Part shown: piece after piece, positions 29,222-39,197 of the stretch
How the letters are laid out: each line of letters opens with the position of its first letter
Position numbering within the stretch: the first letter of the stretch is position 1
Source: Chitinophagaceae bacterium BSSC1
GTDB taxonomy: Bacteria > Bacteroidota > Bacteroidia > Chitinophagales > Chitinophagaceae
Assembly (NCBI GenBank): GCA_002256435.1
Contig: NKJC01000003.1
Coordinates: 310,001 to 374,000 of the forward strand
Direction: 5' to 3'
DNA: 64,000 nt
Made by a program: the position numbers and the translations under genes
Notes under the pieces: generated by a model
Seen by the model: only the letters and a program-made list of their open reading frames with translations
Databases searched by the model: none
Told to the model about the DNA's origin: nothing

Positions 29222-31255
29222 TTATTGAATACTTGAATTAAAGACTTTAAATCCTCTTAAATTTTCAACAACAATGGTTGTGGTTGCAGATGGCTTGGCC
29301 ATCCTGATCTTGGTTGATTCGCCTGGATTTAACAATGGCAATGCATATTCTCTTAAAATCTTATTCTCTGAACTTAAAACAACTTTGTAATTTTTAAGAG
29401 TGTAGGAAGGAAAATCTAATCTGGCAGTAATAATCAGATCAGATTTTTCGTAGGCAACTATTACTGGTGAAAGATTGTTCTGGAAAGAAGTATAGAGTCC
29501 TCTAGGTTTCCTGTTTGCATCCACAATACCCCACTCCCTGTATCCACTTGGATTGGTATTTGTAAACCTACTCAGATAGTCATTGAAACTCCAGTAAGAA
29601 ATTCCGGATACAAAGGGATTTCTTCTCGCAATTTCAATTACTCCTTTTAAATTATCAATACGTACTTGTTCGCTTTTTACTTGATCAGATCTTAGTCCAA
29701 ATTCAGATACAAATACTGGTTTATCCGGATATTTTTGATGAATGTTTTGTAGTAATTTTTCAAACCCTTCTAGTCCTGAATAAATATTGATGCAAATAAA
29801 ATCGCAATGACGATAGCTGTCGTGCGGAGGCAATAAATTTTCTTTATTTCCAGCAGAACCAAGTCCCATAAAAGTAATCAGACGTGTCTTATCAAGCTCT
29901 AGGTATTTTTCGCGCTGGAAGAGGGTCCATTCATCTCCTTCTGGCGTCCAGCTTTGGTATTCATTACCTGTGCTCCAAGCTACAATGCTGGGACTATTCC
30001 AGAATTCTTCTACCATCTCCGTCATTTGAGCCCGGAATTTCTCCCTCAACGTAGAGTTTCCTAATAATACAGAAGAGAAACCCCAGCTAGGAATCTCAGC
30101 AAAAATCAGAGATCCGTTTTCATCAGCCCATTTGTAGAAATGTTTGCTGGTTGGTGTATGACACAATCTAGCCATGATCATGTTTCCATTGCGCTGCAGA
30201 CCCATGTCTAGTGAGGCCAGTTCTGCTGGGTCTGTTGATCCGTACTTTGGATGATCAGAATGACGGTTGGCTCCAGCTAACCTAATTGGCTTCCCATTTA
30301 AAAGCAATTGAATTCCTACCTGTTTAAACTCTCTGATTCCAAAATATGTTTTGTAAGAGCCAATTGCTTTGTGGTCAGATAGCAAACTAGACTCAATATC
30401 ATATAAATTTGGATTGTCAAAATCCCACAACATAGTATTTGCAGCAGATAATGTATCATCAATCACTACCTTTTCTTGGGTCCATGCTTTCAGTTTGATT
30501 GTTTTTGAAAGCTGGTTGCCAGAGCGTAGCGCCTTTAGATTTGTCCGCAAAGTGATGACAGGCTGAAGTGTAATAAGGGTATCTTTAAAAGTTTTGTTTT
30601 CAATCCAAGTGATAATTTTAATCTGGGAACTTCCTGTTTGAAGATTGGGGACAGATTCAATTTTTTGTTTTGAGATAAATATTTTGGAGGATACTTCAAT
30701 TGTTACATCTCTTGTAATTCCGCCAAATTCATACCAAGGAAAAAGCTGATCGTTTGGGTTTTTGCCGGTTCTTGCCCCCGGAATTTCCAATTGGTTCCAT
30801 GAATTATCCGCTTCAACAACCAGGTAATTCACATCAGGAAATTTTACTTTTTTAGAGATATCTAATGTAAACGGGGTATACCCACCTTCGTGCATACCCA
30901 CCAGTTCTCCGTTAAGGAATATTCTACATTTGTAATAAACAGCCTCAAATTTCAGTCTGACGGATGAATTGGAAACATCTGAAGGAAGTTTAAAACCTTT
31001 CCTGTACCAGGCTTTACCAATAAAATTATACCGTGTATCAATGCTCCAGGTATGTGGTACGTTTACTTGATCCCATCCAGCAGCTAACATATTGATATTG
31101 TCTTTACCCAGTTCCCACGGCAAATGCCAGTCATTCTGTTCACCCACATTTGTTGGATCTATGGCAAAACTCCATTTACCGTTCAAAGAGATCTTCTGTG
31201 ATCTAGAAGAAACTGCAATAATTAAACTGAAAACAATCAACAACAAATTTTTCAT
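29222..31255 (-). CDS. GH2 family glycosidase (beta-galactosidase/beta-glucuronidase type)
   Basis: LNGKWSFAIDP...VNVPHTWSIDTRYNFIGKAWYRKGF; GANRHSDHPKYG; STGNEYQSW (acid/base region) and KPVFVSEFGLRSD (nucleophile region). Confidence 0.93.
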   Translation of the reverse strand: MKNLLLIVFSLIIAVSSRSQKISLNGKWSFAIDPTNVGEQNDWHLPWELGKDNINMLAAGWDQVNVPHTWSIDTRYNFIGKAWYRKGFKLPSDVSNSSVRLKFEAVYYKCRIFLNGELVGMHEGGYTPFTLDISKKVKFPDVNYLVVEADNSWNQLEIPGARTGKNPNDQLFPWYEFGGITRDVTIEVSSKIFISKQKIESVPNLQTGSSQIKIITWIENKTFKDTLITLQPVITLRTNLKALRSGNQLSKTIKLKAWTQEKVVIDDTLSAANTMLWDFDNPNLYDIESSLLSDHKAIGSYKTYFGIREFKQVGIQLLLNGKPIRLAGANRHSDHPKYGSTDPAELASLDMGLQRNGNMIMARLCHTPTSKHFYKWADENGSLIFAEIPSWGFSSVLLGNSTLREKFRAQMTEMVEEFWNSPSIVAWSTGNEYQSWTPEGDEWTLFQREKYLELDKTRLITFMGLGSAGNKENLLPPHDSYRHCDFICINIYSGLEGFEKLLQNIHQKYPDKPVFVSEFGLRSDQVKSEQVRIDNLKGVIEIARRNPFVSGISYWSFNDYLSRFTNTNPSGYREWGIVDANRKPRGLYTSFQNNLSPVIVAYEKSDLIITARLDFPSYTLKNYKVVLSSENKILREYALPLLNPGESTKIRMAKPSATTTIVVENLRGFKVFNSSIQ

Positions 31256-31305
31256 AAAACAGCGTTTAAAAAATCATTCCTTATTTAATAAGGAATTAAA
31301 TAAGA

Positions 31306-33684
31306 TTATCTAGATGCCAACACTTCTCCTCTCAACAATATTTTTCCTAAGTATACCACCGTATGATTGTATTTCTCAGGATTTTTGCTAATATCTTCCA
31401 GCTGCATTTCTCCCAAAATCTTGATTTTGTCTGGATTGTCTTTAGAAATTTTCAATACTACGGAATGAATACCTGGTTTAGTTTTGATAAAAGCACACTG
31501 TCCTCTGTACCGATTGTTACAATTCCGATTAAAACGGTTGATTAATTTTGTATCAACAAACTCATTTCCCGCAATAAAATTAATAGGACTCAATTCCTTC
31601 AGATTCATCAAAATTCCATCCAGTTCCAATTCAATCTGTCCAACTTCGGGTCCACCTATATCAAAGATGCCAATCATTGTACCATCAAACTTAAAGCTGA
31701 TGGATGAACCTGGATTTTCAGCCTTCATCACATATGGAAACCATGGAGAAAATTGGTTTAAAGATTCAACCTTATTGGGATCAATGGTTACCCATTCAGA
31801 ACTAAAACTAGCAATTGATTTAGGATCAAGCATTTTGGCATCTTCCCAATTATCAGCAATCAGCGGTTCTGCCAAACGATGAACCTGACTCGCTGCTTTA
31901 CGCTTCATTTTCAACATTGCCCTTGCAATAGCTTCAGCATATAAGTTACCACCAGCTTCCAATGGGTGTGTACCATCTGCTGAAAACACAATTTTGTCTG
32001 TTAACACTGCAGGGTCTGCTTTCCAAATAAGCTTTTCTTTATTCTCAAGAAATGCAGCCTGTAAACCCATGTGGACCGATGGAATAGCATAATAATCTGC
32101 TATTTTTTCTAAGTGCTGGATATTCTCTGGGACTTCCCCTTCCGCATATATCTTAGTTTGCCCTTGGGCAGTGGTGTAGATAAAACAAATATCAATTCTT
32201 GGATTGTATTTCCAAATCTGACGTACAATACCTTCCATTCCATCTGGAAAAGCACCATTCACCGCAAATTCAACAAAAACTACATCCGGATTAAATTTTA
32301 AAACCTGATCGTATACCCTACAAGCACCAAGGTCTGTACCCGTTCCTGATACTCCTGCATTGATTCCCGTCATTTTGATTTTAGGAAATAATTGTTGGAT
32401 AAACTTTGCTGATTGTGCTCTGTACTGATTATTGGCTCTAGTAATACTTCCACCTAAATAACCAATAGTAACGGCTTGTCCTTTTTTTACTTTATTGAAA
32501 AAATTGGGGAGCCCTGAACGAATATTGAATTCATTTGGATGAGAAAAATTATTTGTTTGAATAACTGGAGCTGCATAATCTGATGGATTAAAAAATAATG
32601 GACTTGCACCTGTCTGGCTAGCTGCGATAAGTTCCTCAGCATTATTGCCAAAAGCATTCATGTTCCAACTATCGCGCCAGCTAATGACAAATTTGTTTTC
32701 TTTAATAGTTATCGGAAGCCAAATATGTCTGCTATCAAATGGATTTTCTGGTTTATTAATATCAAACATGGCAATATAAGCATCCTGCATGCCAACAACA
32801 GGCATAATAAATGTAGGTTGACCTCCATAGGTTTTCTCTTGTCCAAATCCGTTTTGAGGGTTTATACCTTCACATGGATTTACTTGCAATACCCAAGGTC
32901 CTGTAAGTGATTTACTAGTAAAATATCTTGCAGGATTGGGATCCCAACCAGTTGATCCGGATCCCAATAAATGATAGATCCCATTTAGTTTTATGATGGC
33001 TGGCCCTTCTGTCTTTGCTGTTATACCTTCACAAATTTCATAATTTCCTTCCGGCATTAAGTAATCATCTTTCATTTTCCCAACTACAAATGCTCTATCC
33101 GGCTTTCTTACAGTAAGATGGTATAAGTCACCATTTTCCTCTTGAAACAATGCGTAATCACCTGAGCCATTTGGAGAGTCTGCACCCAAAAATTTGTGAC
33201 TATACTTGAATGGTCCAGTAGGACTGTCAGATAAGGCAACGCCAACATATCCTGTAGTCACTCCTTGTCCTTTCAGATATAATTTAAAAAAAGCAACAAA
33301 TTTTTTTGTTCTAGAATTGTAGACCACTTTAGGTCTATCAAAATTGCATTGGTATGCCAAATCGTGGCTATCATCATTATAAACAAGCGGTAATACCAAT
33401 CCTTGATCAGACCAGTTTATCAAGTCATTGGAAGCATAACAATGGATACCTCCATCTGCAAATGTTTTTTCAGAAAGACCTTCAATTTTATGAGTTCCGT
33501 ACCAAAAATAAACACCACTGTAATAAAGAACTCCACCGCCGTGGGCATTAATTGGTTTACCGTTTGTGTCTGACCAAACTTGAGCAGGTTTAAAATCGGT
33601 CTGTTTTAAATATGGATGCTGTGCCTGATTGCTACTTGGACAACTAACCAGAATAGTAAACATTAAGAGGTACATTAATTTCAT
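31306..33684 (-). CDS. beta-propeller (GH43-like) - SGNH/GDSL hydrolase fusion
   Basis: N-terminus INAHGGGVLYYSGVYFWYGTHKIEG...YLHLTVRKPDRAFVVGK-type propeller; C-terminus VTIGYLGGSITRANNQYRAQSAKFI...FVEFAVNGAF...FSADGTHPLEAGGNLYA (SGNH blocks). Confidence 0.83.
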   Translation of the reverse strand: MKLMYLLMFTILVSCPSSNQAQHPYLKQTDFKPAQVWSDTNGKPINAHGGGVLYYSGVYFWYGTHKIEGLSEKTFADGGIHCYASNDLINWSDQGLVLPLVYNDDSHDLAYQCNFDRPKVVYNSRTKKFVAFFKLYLKGQGVTTGYVGVALSDSPTGPFKYSHKFLGADSPNGSGDYALFQEENGDLYHLTVRKPDRAFVVGKMKDDYLMPEGNYEICEGITAKTEGPAIIKLNGIYHLLGSGSTGWDPNPARYFTSKSLTGPWVLQVNPCEGINPQNGFGQEKTYGGQPTFIMPVVGMQDAYIAMFDINKPENPFDSRHIWLPITIKENKFVISWRDSWNMNAFGNNAEELIAASQTGASPLFFNPSDYAAPVIQTNNFSHPNEFNIRSGLPNFFNKVKKGQAVTIGYLGGSITRANNQYRAQSAKFIQQLFPKIKMTGINAGVSGTGTDLGACRVYDQVLKFNPDVVFVEFAVNGAFPDGMEGIVRQIWKYNPRIDICFIYTTAQGQTKIYAEGEVPENIQHLEKIADYYAIPSVHMGLQAAFLENKEKLIWKADPAVLTDKIVFSADGTHPLEAGGNLYAEAIARAMLKMKRKAASQVHRLAEPLIADNWEDAKMLDPKSIASFSSEWVTIDPNKVESLNQFSPWFPYVMKAENPGSSISFKFDGTMIGIFDIGGPEVGQIELELDGILMNLKELSPINFIAGNEFVDTKLINRFNRNCNNRYRGQCAFIKTKPGIHSVVLKISKDNPDKIKILGEMQLEDISKNPEKYNHTVVYLGKILLRGEVLASR

Positions 33685-33788
33685 TGTCTTACCTATTTAA
33701 TAGGGGTTTTGGAAAATATCCATGCTTAGTATTTTAAAAAAAATGGAATCCTTTTCAGATTTCATCTCAACCGAAAAAACATATCTAA

Positions 33789-35750
33789 TTAGTAAACAGG
33801 TTCAGTAAGTGTAATTTCCAATATAGTAGTTGAAGGGTTTAATGAATAATCAACTCCGCTCACGGTTATGGTATTATTTTTATTCTTAACCCATACAAGC
33901 GCTTTCCCATCATACAGATTGATGACTTTGGATACCTTTTTATTCCCAATAGATTGTGTAGTAAACTTACCGGACTTTAGTTCTCGGTAACCTTCATAAA
34001 TATGGCAGTAAATTTTATTTTTATTAAACGTAAAACCGTATTCACCAAAAAGTGGCTGCCATGGTCCTCCCCTAGTGCCATAAATTCCGTTCCCTGTTTT
34101 TGATAACCAATTGCCCATTTTAAGCAGTACATCCTGCTGATTTTGAGGAATTACACCTTCTCTGTCAGGTGCTACATTCAGCAGTAAATTAATATTACGG
34201 ACGGCACAATTAGATAAGAAGATCACAACTTCTTCAAAGCTGTACACTTTTGAATTGGGTCTATATCCCCAACCACCCTTTTGAAGGCTGACACATTTTT
34301 CACCATTTTGTTCAAAGCGAATATCACCAGAAGTGGATGAACCACCTTCTTCTGCATGAACATCACCAATCCACCCAAAGCGTTCGTTAACTATCATATT
34401 GGGTTGATATTTACGAACCAATCCCATAATACCTAGTGCTTTACCGGTTTCTTGGTCTTTGGTAATATATTTTTCTTTTAATGGCCATTCATTATTGGGG
34501 CTTTGATATTTTCCTGGATCCCAAAAAGATTTTTCTAACCCTTTATTTACAGTTTGACTTAACCATCCACCATCCCAAAACATGTAATCAATTTTGCCAT
34601 AGTCTTTTAAAAGAGTTGTTACCTGTTCATATACTTCCTCTTTCATAGTTCGCGCATCCTCTTTGTGCCAAGCAGCAGTTTTATATCCCCAAACATTGGG
34701 TTTGCTGTCTTTTCCTGTAACATCATAATAACCGGGATAACGCCAACTCATGGGAGAATAATACATCCCTACATGAAGTCCTGAAGCTCTTACAGCATCG
34801 GAATATTCTTTGATTAAATCTCGTCCTAAATCCTTTTTGCTAGTCCAACTATCGGGATATTTACTATCAAACAGTGCAAATCCGTCGTGATGCCTTGTTG
34901 TAAGTGCCATATATTTCATACCCGCTTTTTTGGCTAAATCTGCCCATTCGGAAGCATTAAATTTAGCAGCCGTAAAACCATTCTCAGGATCTCTTGCTCT
35001 TCTTTGATAATATTCCTGCCCCCAGGATTCTTGGTGTCTTACCCATTCACTCCCTTCTTTCATGGCTGCATAAACACCCCAATGTATAAACATGCCAAAT
35101 TTATCATTCAGAAACCAGTCCATATGTTTATCGGGTAATTGAACTACACCATTGTCTTCTTTCAATATTCTTGTTGGAATTTTTACAAACTCCTGAATTT
35201 TGGGCATTGGAGCTTCTCCTAAATAACTTAATTCAATTTGATCGGCATACCCACTACCATTGCCCGTAGGGTGAATAAAAGAAATTAATAACCCATCTGT
35301 ACTATAAGCTGTTTGAAAATCAATACTCAGTTTTGTGTACTCAGTTAACGCACTGGAAACAGATTTTGCAGCACCTCCGTAATCACTTACCGTCAATTGA
35401 ATCTCTTCGGCACCCAACTCTGTCTTTACCCAGGCTGAAATTCTATAAAGACTATTGGGCTTTACTTTAGTTTCTTGTACACAAAAAGCTCTTTCCGGAC
35501 CAACTTTAACTGCATATTGTCCAGAATATGCTTCTTTGGTTATTGAAGAATTCCTTGTTCTCCAATGTTTCCATCCTTCCATATTCCCTGTTTCAAAACC
35601 AGCATTTGTAATTAAACGGGTTTCGTCTACAACTGTGATTGTTGATGTTTGTGCAGTTAAGGGTAATTGAACTATTAATAATAATGCAATGACTACCATT
35701 TCTATACGTAAAGAAGAAAATGGTTTCAATTTTATAAAATTAAAAATCAT
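33789..35750 (-). CDS. alpha-L-fucosidase, GH29, with N-terminal CBM-like module
   Basis: LITNAGFETGNMEGWKHWRT... CBM-like start; then HMDWFLNDKFGMFIHWGVYAAMKEG, TTRHHDGFALFDSKYPDSWT, IDYMFWDGGWLSQ. Confidence 0.9.
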   Translation of the reverse strand: MIFNFIKLKPFSSLRIEMVVIALLLIVQLPLTAQTSTITVVDETRLITNAGFETGNMEGWKHWRTRNSSITKEAYSGQYAVKVGPERAFCVQETKVKPNSLYRISAWVKTELGAEEIQLTVSDYGGAAKSVSSALTEYTKLSIDFQTAYSTDGLLISFIHPTGNGSGYADQIELSYLGEAPMPKIQEFVKIPTRILKEDNGVVQLPDKHMDWFLNDKFGMFIHWGVYAAMKEGSEWVRHQESWGQEYYQRRARDPENGFTAAKFNASEWADLAKKAGMKYMALTTRHHDGFALFDSKYPDSWTSKKDLGRDLIKEYSDAVRASGLHVGMYYSPMSWRYPGYYDVTGKDSKPNVWGYKTAAWHKEDARTMKEEVYEQVTTLLKDYGKIDYMFWDGGWLSQTVNKGLEKSFWDPGKYQSPNNEWPLKEKYITKDQETGKALGIMGLVRKYQPNMIVNERFGWIGDVHAEEGGSSTSGDIRFEQNGEKCVSLQKGGWGYRPNSKVYSFEEVVIFLSNCAVRNINLLLNVAPDREGVIPQNQQDVLLKMGNWLSKTGNGIYGTRGGPWQPLFGEYGFTFNKNKIYCHIYEGYRELKSGKFTTQSIGNKKVSKVINLYDGKALVWVKNKNNTITVSGVDYSLNPSTTILEITLTEPVY

Positions 35751-35811
35751 AGGGCGGTTACTTATTTATGTTAAACCAACAATTCATTGTTTGCAGACTG
35801 ATTTACATTTA

Positions 35812-37686
35812 TTAATTGAGTTGTTGATATACTCTTACATAATCAATGTATGCTTTATCAATACCACCATTTTGTATAAATTCATTTTTACGTATATCTC
35901 CATCAACCCAGTTATTTTGGCCAAAACAACTTCCTGAGAAATAGATAAAATGAGGCACTTGTGGTATTAATTTAGGATCAGTCATTTCCCGAACAACCTT
36001 ACCATCAAAATAGAATTTTAGGTATGTAGCTGACCATTCAAAGCCATAAACATGATATTCCTGATCATGAATTCCGGTAGATTTAATCAATGCACCGTTT
36101 GATTTATGCGCCGGTTTTATATAGCTATCCCAATGCAATCCGTTAGAATATGCGTCGGATTTATTGCCTTCAATAATATCAATTTCTGCTCCATCATTTG
36201 CTGTACCATCAACGCCTTTGCCTGTTTTCATACCTTCACCTTCTGGCATCATCCAAAAAGCCATTTGGTGACCATTTGGTTTTACTATATGCATGCGACA
36301 TTCTAGAAATCCATAAGTGGGAGCGAATTTGCCACTAGAATTGAATCTACCGGCCATATAAACAGTATCGTTCATGTTAGATTTTCTATACTTGATAAAA
36401 ATATTGCCATCCTTTTCTTCTACTTGTTTGTTATCGGCAATCAATGAAATATCAACTCTTTTCCTAGTGTTGTTTTCAACTGTCCATTTACTGGTATCAA
36501 TTACACTATCATTGAATTCGTCAGAAAAGTTCAAGACCCATTTGCTTGATACTAAGTTGCTGGAATCTGATAATATAAGAGGTTTTACATATTTTGGACT
36601 CTGTGGATCAACAAAGGAGTTTCTCAATGTCTTTCTCTTTCCAAAAACATTTAGGTTCCAGACATCTTGCCAAGAAATAACCATTTTATTGTTTGAGAAA
36701 TTAATAGGTAACCAAATATATCTTCCAGTGATTGGATTTTCTGGTTTCCAGATATCGAATAGGGCAATATATTGATCGCCTTTTCCTTCCACCTTAAGTA
36801 TATATGACGACTGACCTCCAAATGTTTTTTCAACACCAAGGCTGTCTATTTTATTAAACCCATTACAAGGATTTCCGTGATAGGTCCATTCACCCAATAA
36901 GCTCTTAGCAGTATAATATCGGGCAATATTGGGTTGCCAACCGCTAGAGCCCGATCCTATCATGTGGTACAACCCTTTTCTTTTGATAACTGCCGGTGCT
37001 TCGGTATGCGACTGAATTCCTTTTCCAATTTGATAATCGCCATCAGGATAATAATAGTCACCATCCATTTTACCAATTACAAATGCTTTATCTGGTTTAC
37101 GCACTGTTAAGTGATAAAGGCTACCATCATCATCTTTAAACATAGAAAAATCACCCGAACCTTTGGGTGAACCACCCCCATGAAATTTATGGTGATAGTT
37201 GAATGGACCCGATGGTTTATCTGAAACAGCTACTCCAACATAACTTGTTTCATAACCAATGCCTTTCAGGTATAGTTTGAAGTACGCTACAAATTGCTGG
37301 TTCTTCTCGTTATAAACTACTTTGGGTCTTTCAAGAATACAACCATAAGCCAAATCCGATTTTTCATTCTTGTAATCAACACTCAAAACAATTCCTTCAT
37401 CATGCCAGTTGATAAGATCTGCAGATGAATAGCAATGAATACCACCATCAGCAAAATTTTTTTCCGATTTGCCTTCTAATTTGTGTTCACCATACCAATA
37501 ATATACCCCTTTGTGAAATATTACGCCACCACCATGAGCATTTATAGATTTCCTGTTATTATCTTGCCATACGGTGCCGGGATGAAAATCTTTTATCTGC
37601 TTTGCCTGAATTTTGCTTAATGGAATAAAAAGAATTATCAGATTCATTACGGCAATCGAAAATTTGATTTGTTTCATTTTTATCAT
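35812..37686 (-). CDS. beta-propeller (GH43-like) - GH16 fusion
   Basis: N-terminal INAHGGGVIFHKGVYYWYGEHKLEG propeller; C-terminal NFSDEFNDSVIDTSKW...QMAFWMMPEGEG...GAEIDIIEGNKSD...YHVYGFEWSATYLKFYFDG: GH16 with EIDIIE catalytic motif. Confidence 0.87.
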   Translation of the reverse strand: MIKMKQIKFSIAVMNLIILFIPLSKIQAKQIKDFHPGTVWQDNNRKSINAHGGGVIFHKGVYYWYGEHKLEGKSEKNFADGGIHCYSSADLINWHDEGIVLSVDYKNEKSDLAYGCILERPKVVYNEKNQQFVAYFKLYLKGIGYETSYVGVAVSDKPSGPFNYHHKFHGGGSPKGSGDFSMFKDDDGSLYHLTVRKPDKAFVIGKMDGDYYYPDGDYQIGKGIQSHTEAPAVIKRKGLYHMIGSGSSGWQPNIARYYTAKSLLGEWTYHGNPCNGFNKIDSLGVEKTFGGQSSYILKVEGKGDQYIALFDIWKPENPITGRYIWLPINFSNNKMVISWQDVWNLNVFGKRKTLRNSFVDPQSPKYVKPLILSDSSNLVSSKWVLNFSDEFNDSVIDTSKWTVENNTRKRVDISLIADNKQVEEKDGNIFIKYRKSNMNDTVYMAGRFNSSGKFAPTYGFLECRMHIVKPNGHQMAFWMMPEGEGMKTGKGVDGTANDGAEIDIIEGNKSDAYSNGLHWDSYIKPAHKSNGALIKSTGIHDQEYHVYGFEWSATYLKFYFDGKVVREMTDPKLIPQVPHFIYFSGSCFGQNNWVDGDIRKNEFIQNGGIDKAYIDYVRVYQQLN

Positions 37687-37733
37687 ATAAAATATTAATA
37701 CATTAACTAAATTGATACTTTACCTCAGAAGAA

Positions 37734-39149
37734 TTATTCCAGCCAATTGAACGAATTAAAAGGAAGTACAGGAAGTCCTGCAGTACTATATAAAAAACCT
37801 TTTGTTTTAGGAAAACAACTATATGCATAACGTACAGCAGTGGGTTCCTTAACCTGCTTAGACCATACTTGCACCTTGTTTTTCAATATTTTCATCATAG
37901 CAGGATAAAAAATACTATCACGACCTGCGATTTCAAAACACTCTACTTCTTTCCCAAAAGTTGACAACCCCAATTCAGCATTATCTAAAGCAATCAATGC
38001 AATTGAATCTTTAACTTCTAAATTTTTAAAAACCGGTGATTTATATGGAATTCCTTTCAATCCATAAGTTTCAGACAAAGCCCAATTGGCTAATCGTTTC
38101 GAGACAGTAAGTTTCTCGGCAGGATGTATGCTTTTTTCTTCGCCAATATCTATGGCAGAAACCATTCCCACGTTTTGAATAGAAAGACTTGCTTTAGTTT
38201 GCTGATCTCGAAGAATAGGAGGAAGTTTTTGATTTATCCAACCATAAGGATGAGCAGCTATTTGAACAAAATAAAAAGGGAATTGACCTACTCCAAAATT
38301 GGAGCGCCAGTTTTCAACCAGACCTGACATTAATGCCGCATACTCATTGGGATTTTCAACGTTACCTTCCCCTTGATACCAAATCACACCTTTTATGGTG
38401 TAATTTGTAATTGGAGCTATCATGCCATTGTAAAGATGCGCTGCTTGATTTTGAGTATCCACCTTTTTAGCTGTTGATAAAGCAAAAGGTTCAGGGTATT
38501 TTAGGATGGTTTCTTTGCTCATCCATGCTTCAATTCGGGTTCCACCCCAAGCTGAAAATATTATTCCAATTGGTACATGTAGCTTTTTTTGAAGCAATTT
38601 GGCATAAAAATAACCCACAGCACTGAACTTGCCCACTGATTCTGCATTGGAAACAGACCAAATTCCTGAACAAAGCATTTGTGGAGTTTCGCTTGCATTC
38701 GCTTTTAATTTAAACAATCGGATATTATCATCATCGGCGTCAAAAAGTGCATCCAAAGAGCCATTTACAGGTTGGTTATTATACCCCAATACGGGCATTT
38801 CCATATTTGATTGACCGGAACACAACCAAACCTCACCCAACAAAATGTTTTGGATGACTATACTTTCTTTGGACGACGTTACTTTAAGATTGTATGGACC
38901 ACCAGCTTCAATTGTTTTCACTTTAACTAACCATTCACCATTGGTTTTGGAAACAACCTTGAAAGTTTCTTTGCTCCAACTCGCTTTCACAGATATTTTT
39001 TCACCCGGAGTTGCCGTACCCCATATTTGCACCTCTGTATTGCGCTGCAGAACCATATTGTTGGATAGTATTGGGGCTATTTTAAGTTGGGCCTTCAAAG
39101 CTCCGAAAACGAAAAAAGCAATGAGTTGAAAAATAAATTTTGACTTCAT
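37734..39149 (-). CDS. sialate O-acetylesterase-type (SASA/SGNH) carbohydrate esterase
   Basis: ILSNNMVLQRNTEVQIWGTATPGEKISV; EVWLCSGQSNMEMPV; GVIWYQGEGNVENPNEYAALM. Confidence 0.93.
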   Translation of the reverse strand: MKSKFIFQLIAFFVFGALKAQLKIAPILSNNMVLQRNTEVQIWGTATPGEKISVKASWSKETFKVVSKTNGEWLVKVKTIEAGGPYNLKVTSSKESIVIQNILLGEVWLCSGQSNMEMPVLGYNNQPVNGSLDALFDADDDNIRLFKLKANASETPQMLCSGIWSVSNAESVGKFSAVGYFYAKLLQKKLHVPIGIIFSAWGGTRIEAWMSKETILKYPEPFALSTAKKVDTQNQAAHLYNGMIAPITNYTIKGVIWYQGEGNVENPNEYAALMSGLVENWRSNFGVGQFPFYFVQIAAHPYGWINQKLPPILRDQQTKASLSIQNVGMVSAIDIGEEKSIHPAEKLTVSKRLANWALSETYGLKGIPYKSPVFKNLEVKDSIALIALDNAELGLSTFGKEVECFEIAGRDSIFYPAMMKILKNKVQVWSKQVKEPTAVRYAYSCFPKTKGFLYSTAGLPVLPFNSFNWLE

Positions 39150-39197
39150 AGTTTTACTGTATTGATAAGTTAATAGTCAACAAAATCATCTATATTT

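Noticed and set aside
33685-33788. Short CCTAT/ATAGG hairpin in a 104-bp gap
   Set aside because: Five-base stem in AT-rich DNA is expected by chance; no supporting features.
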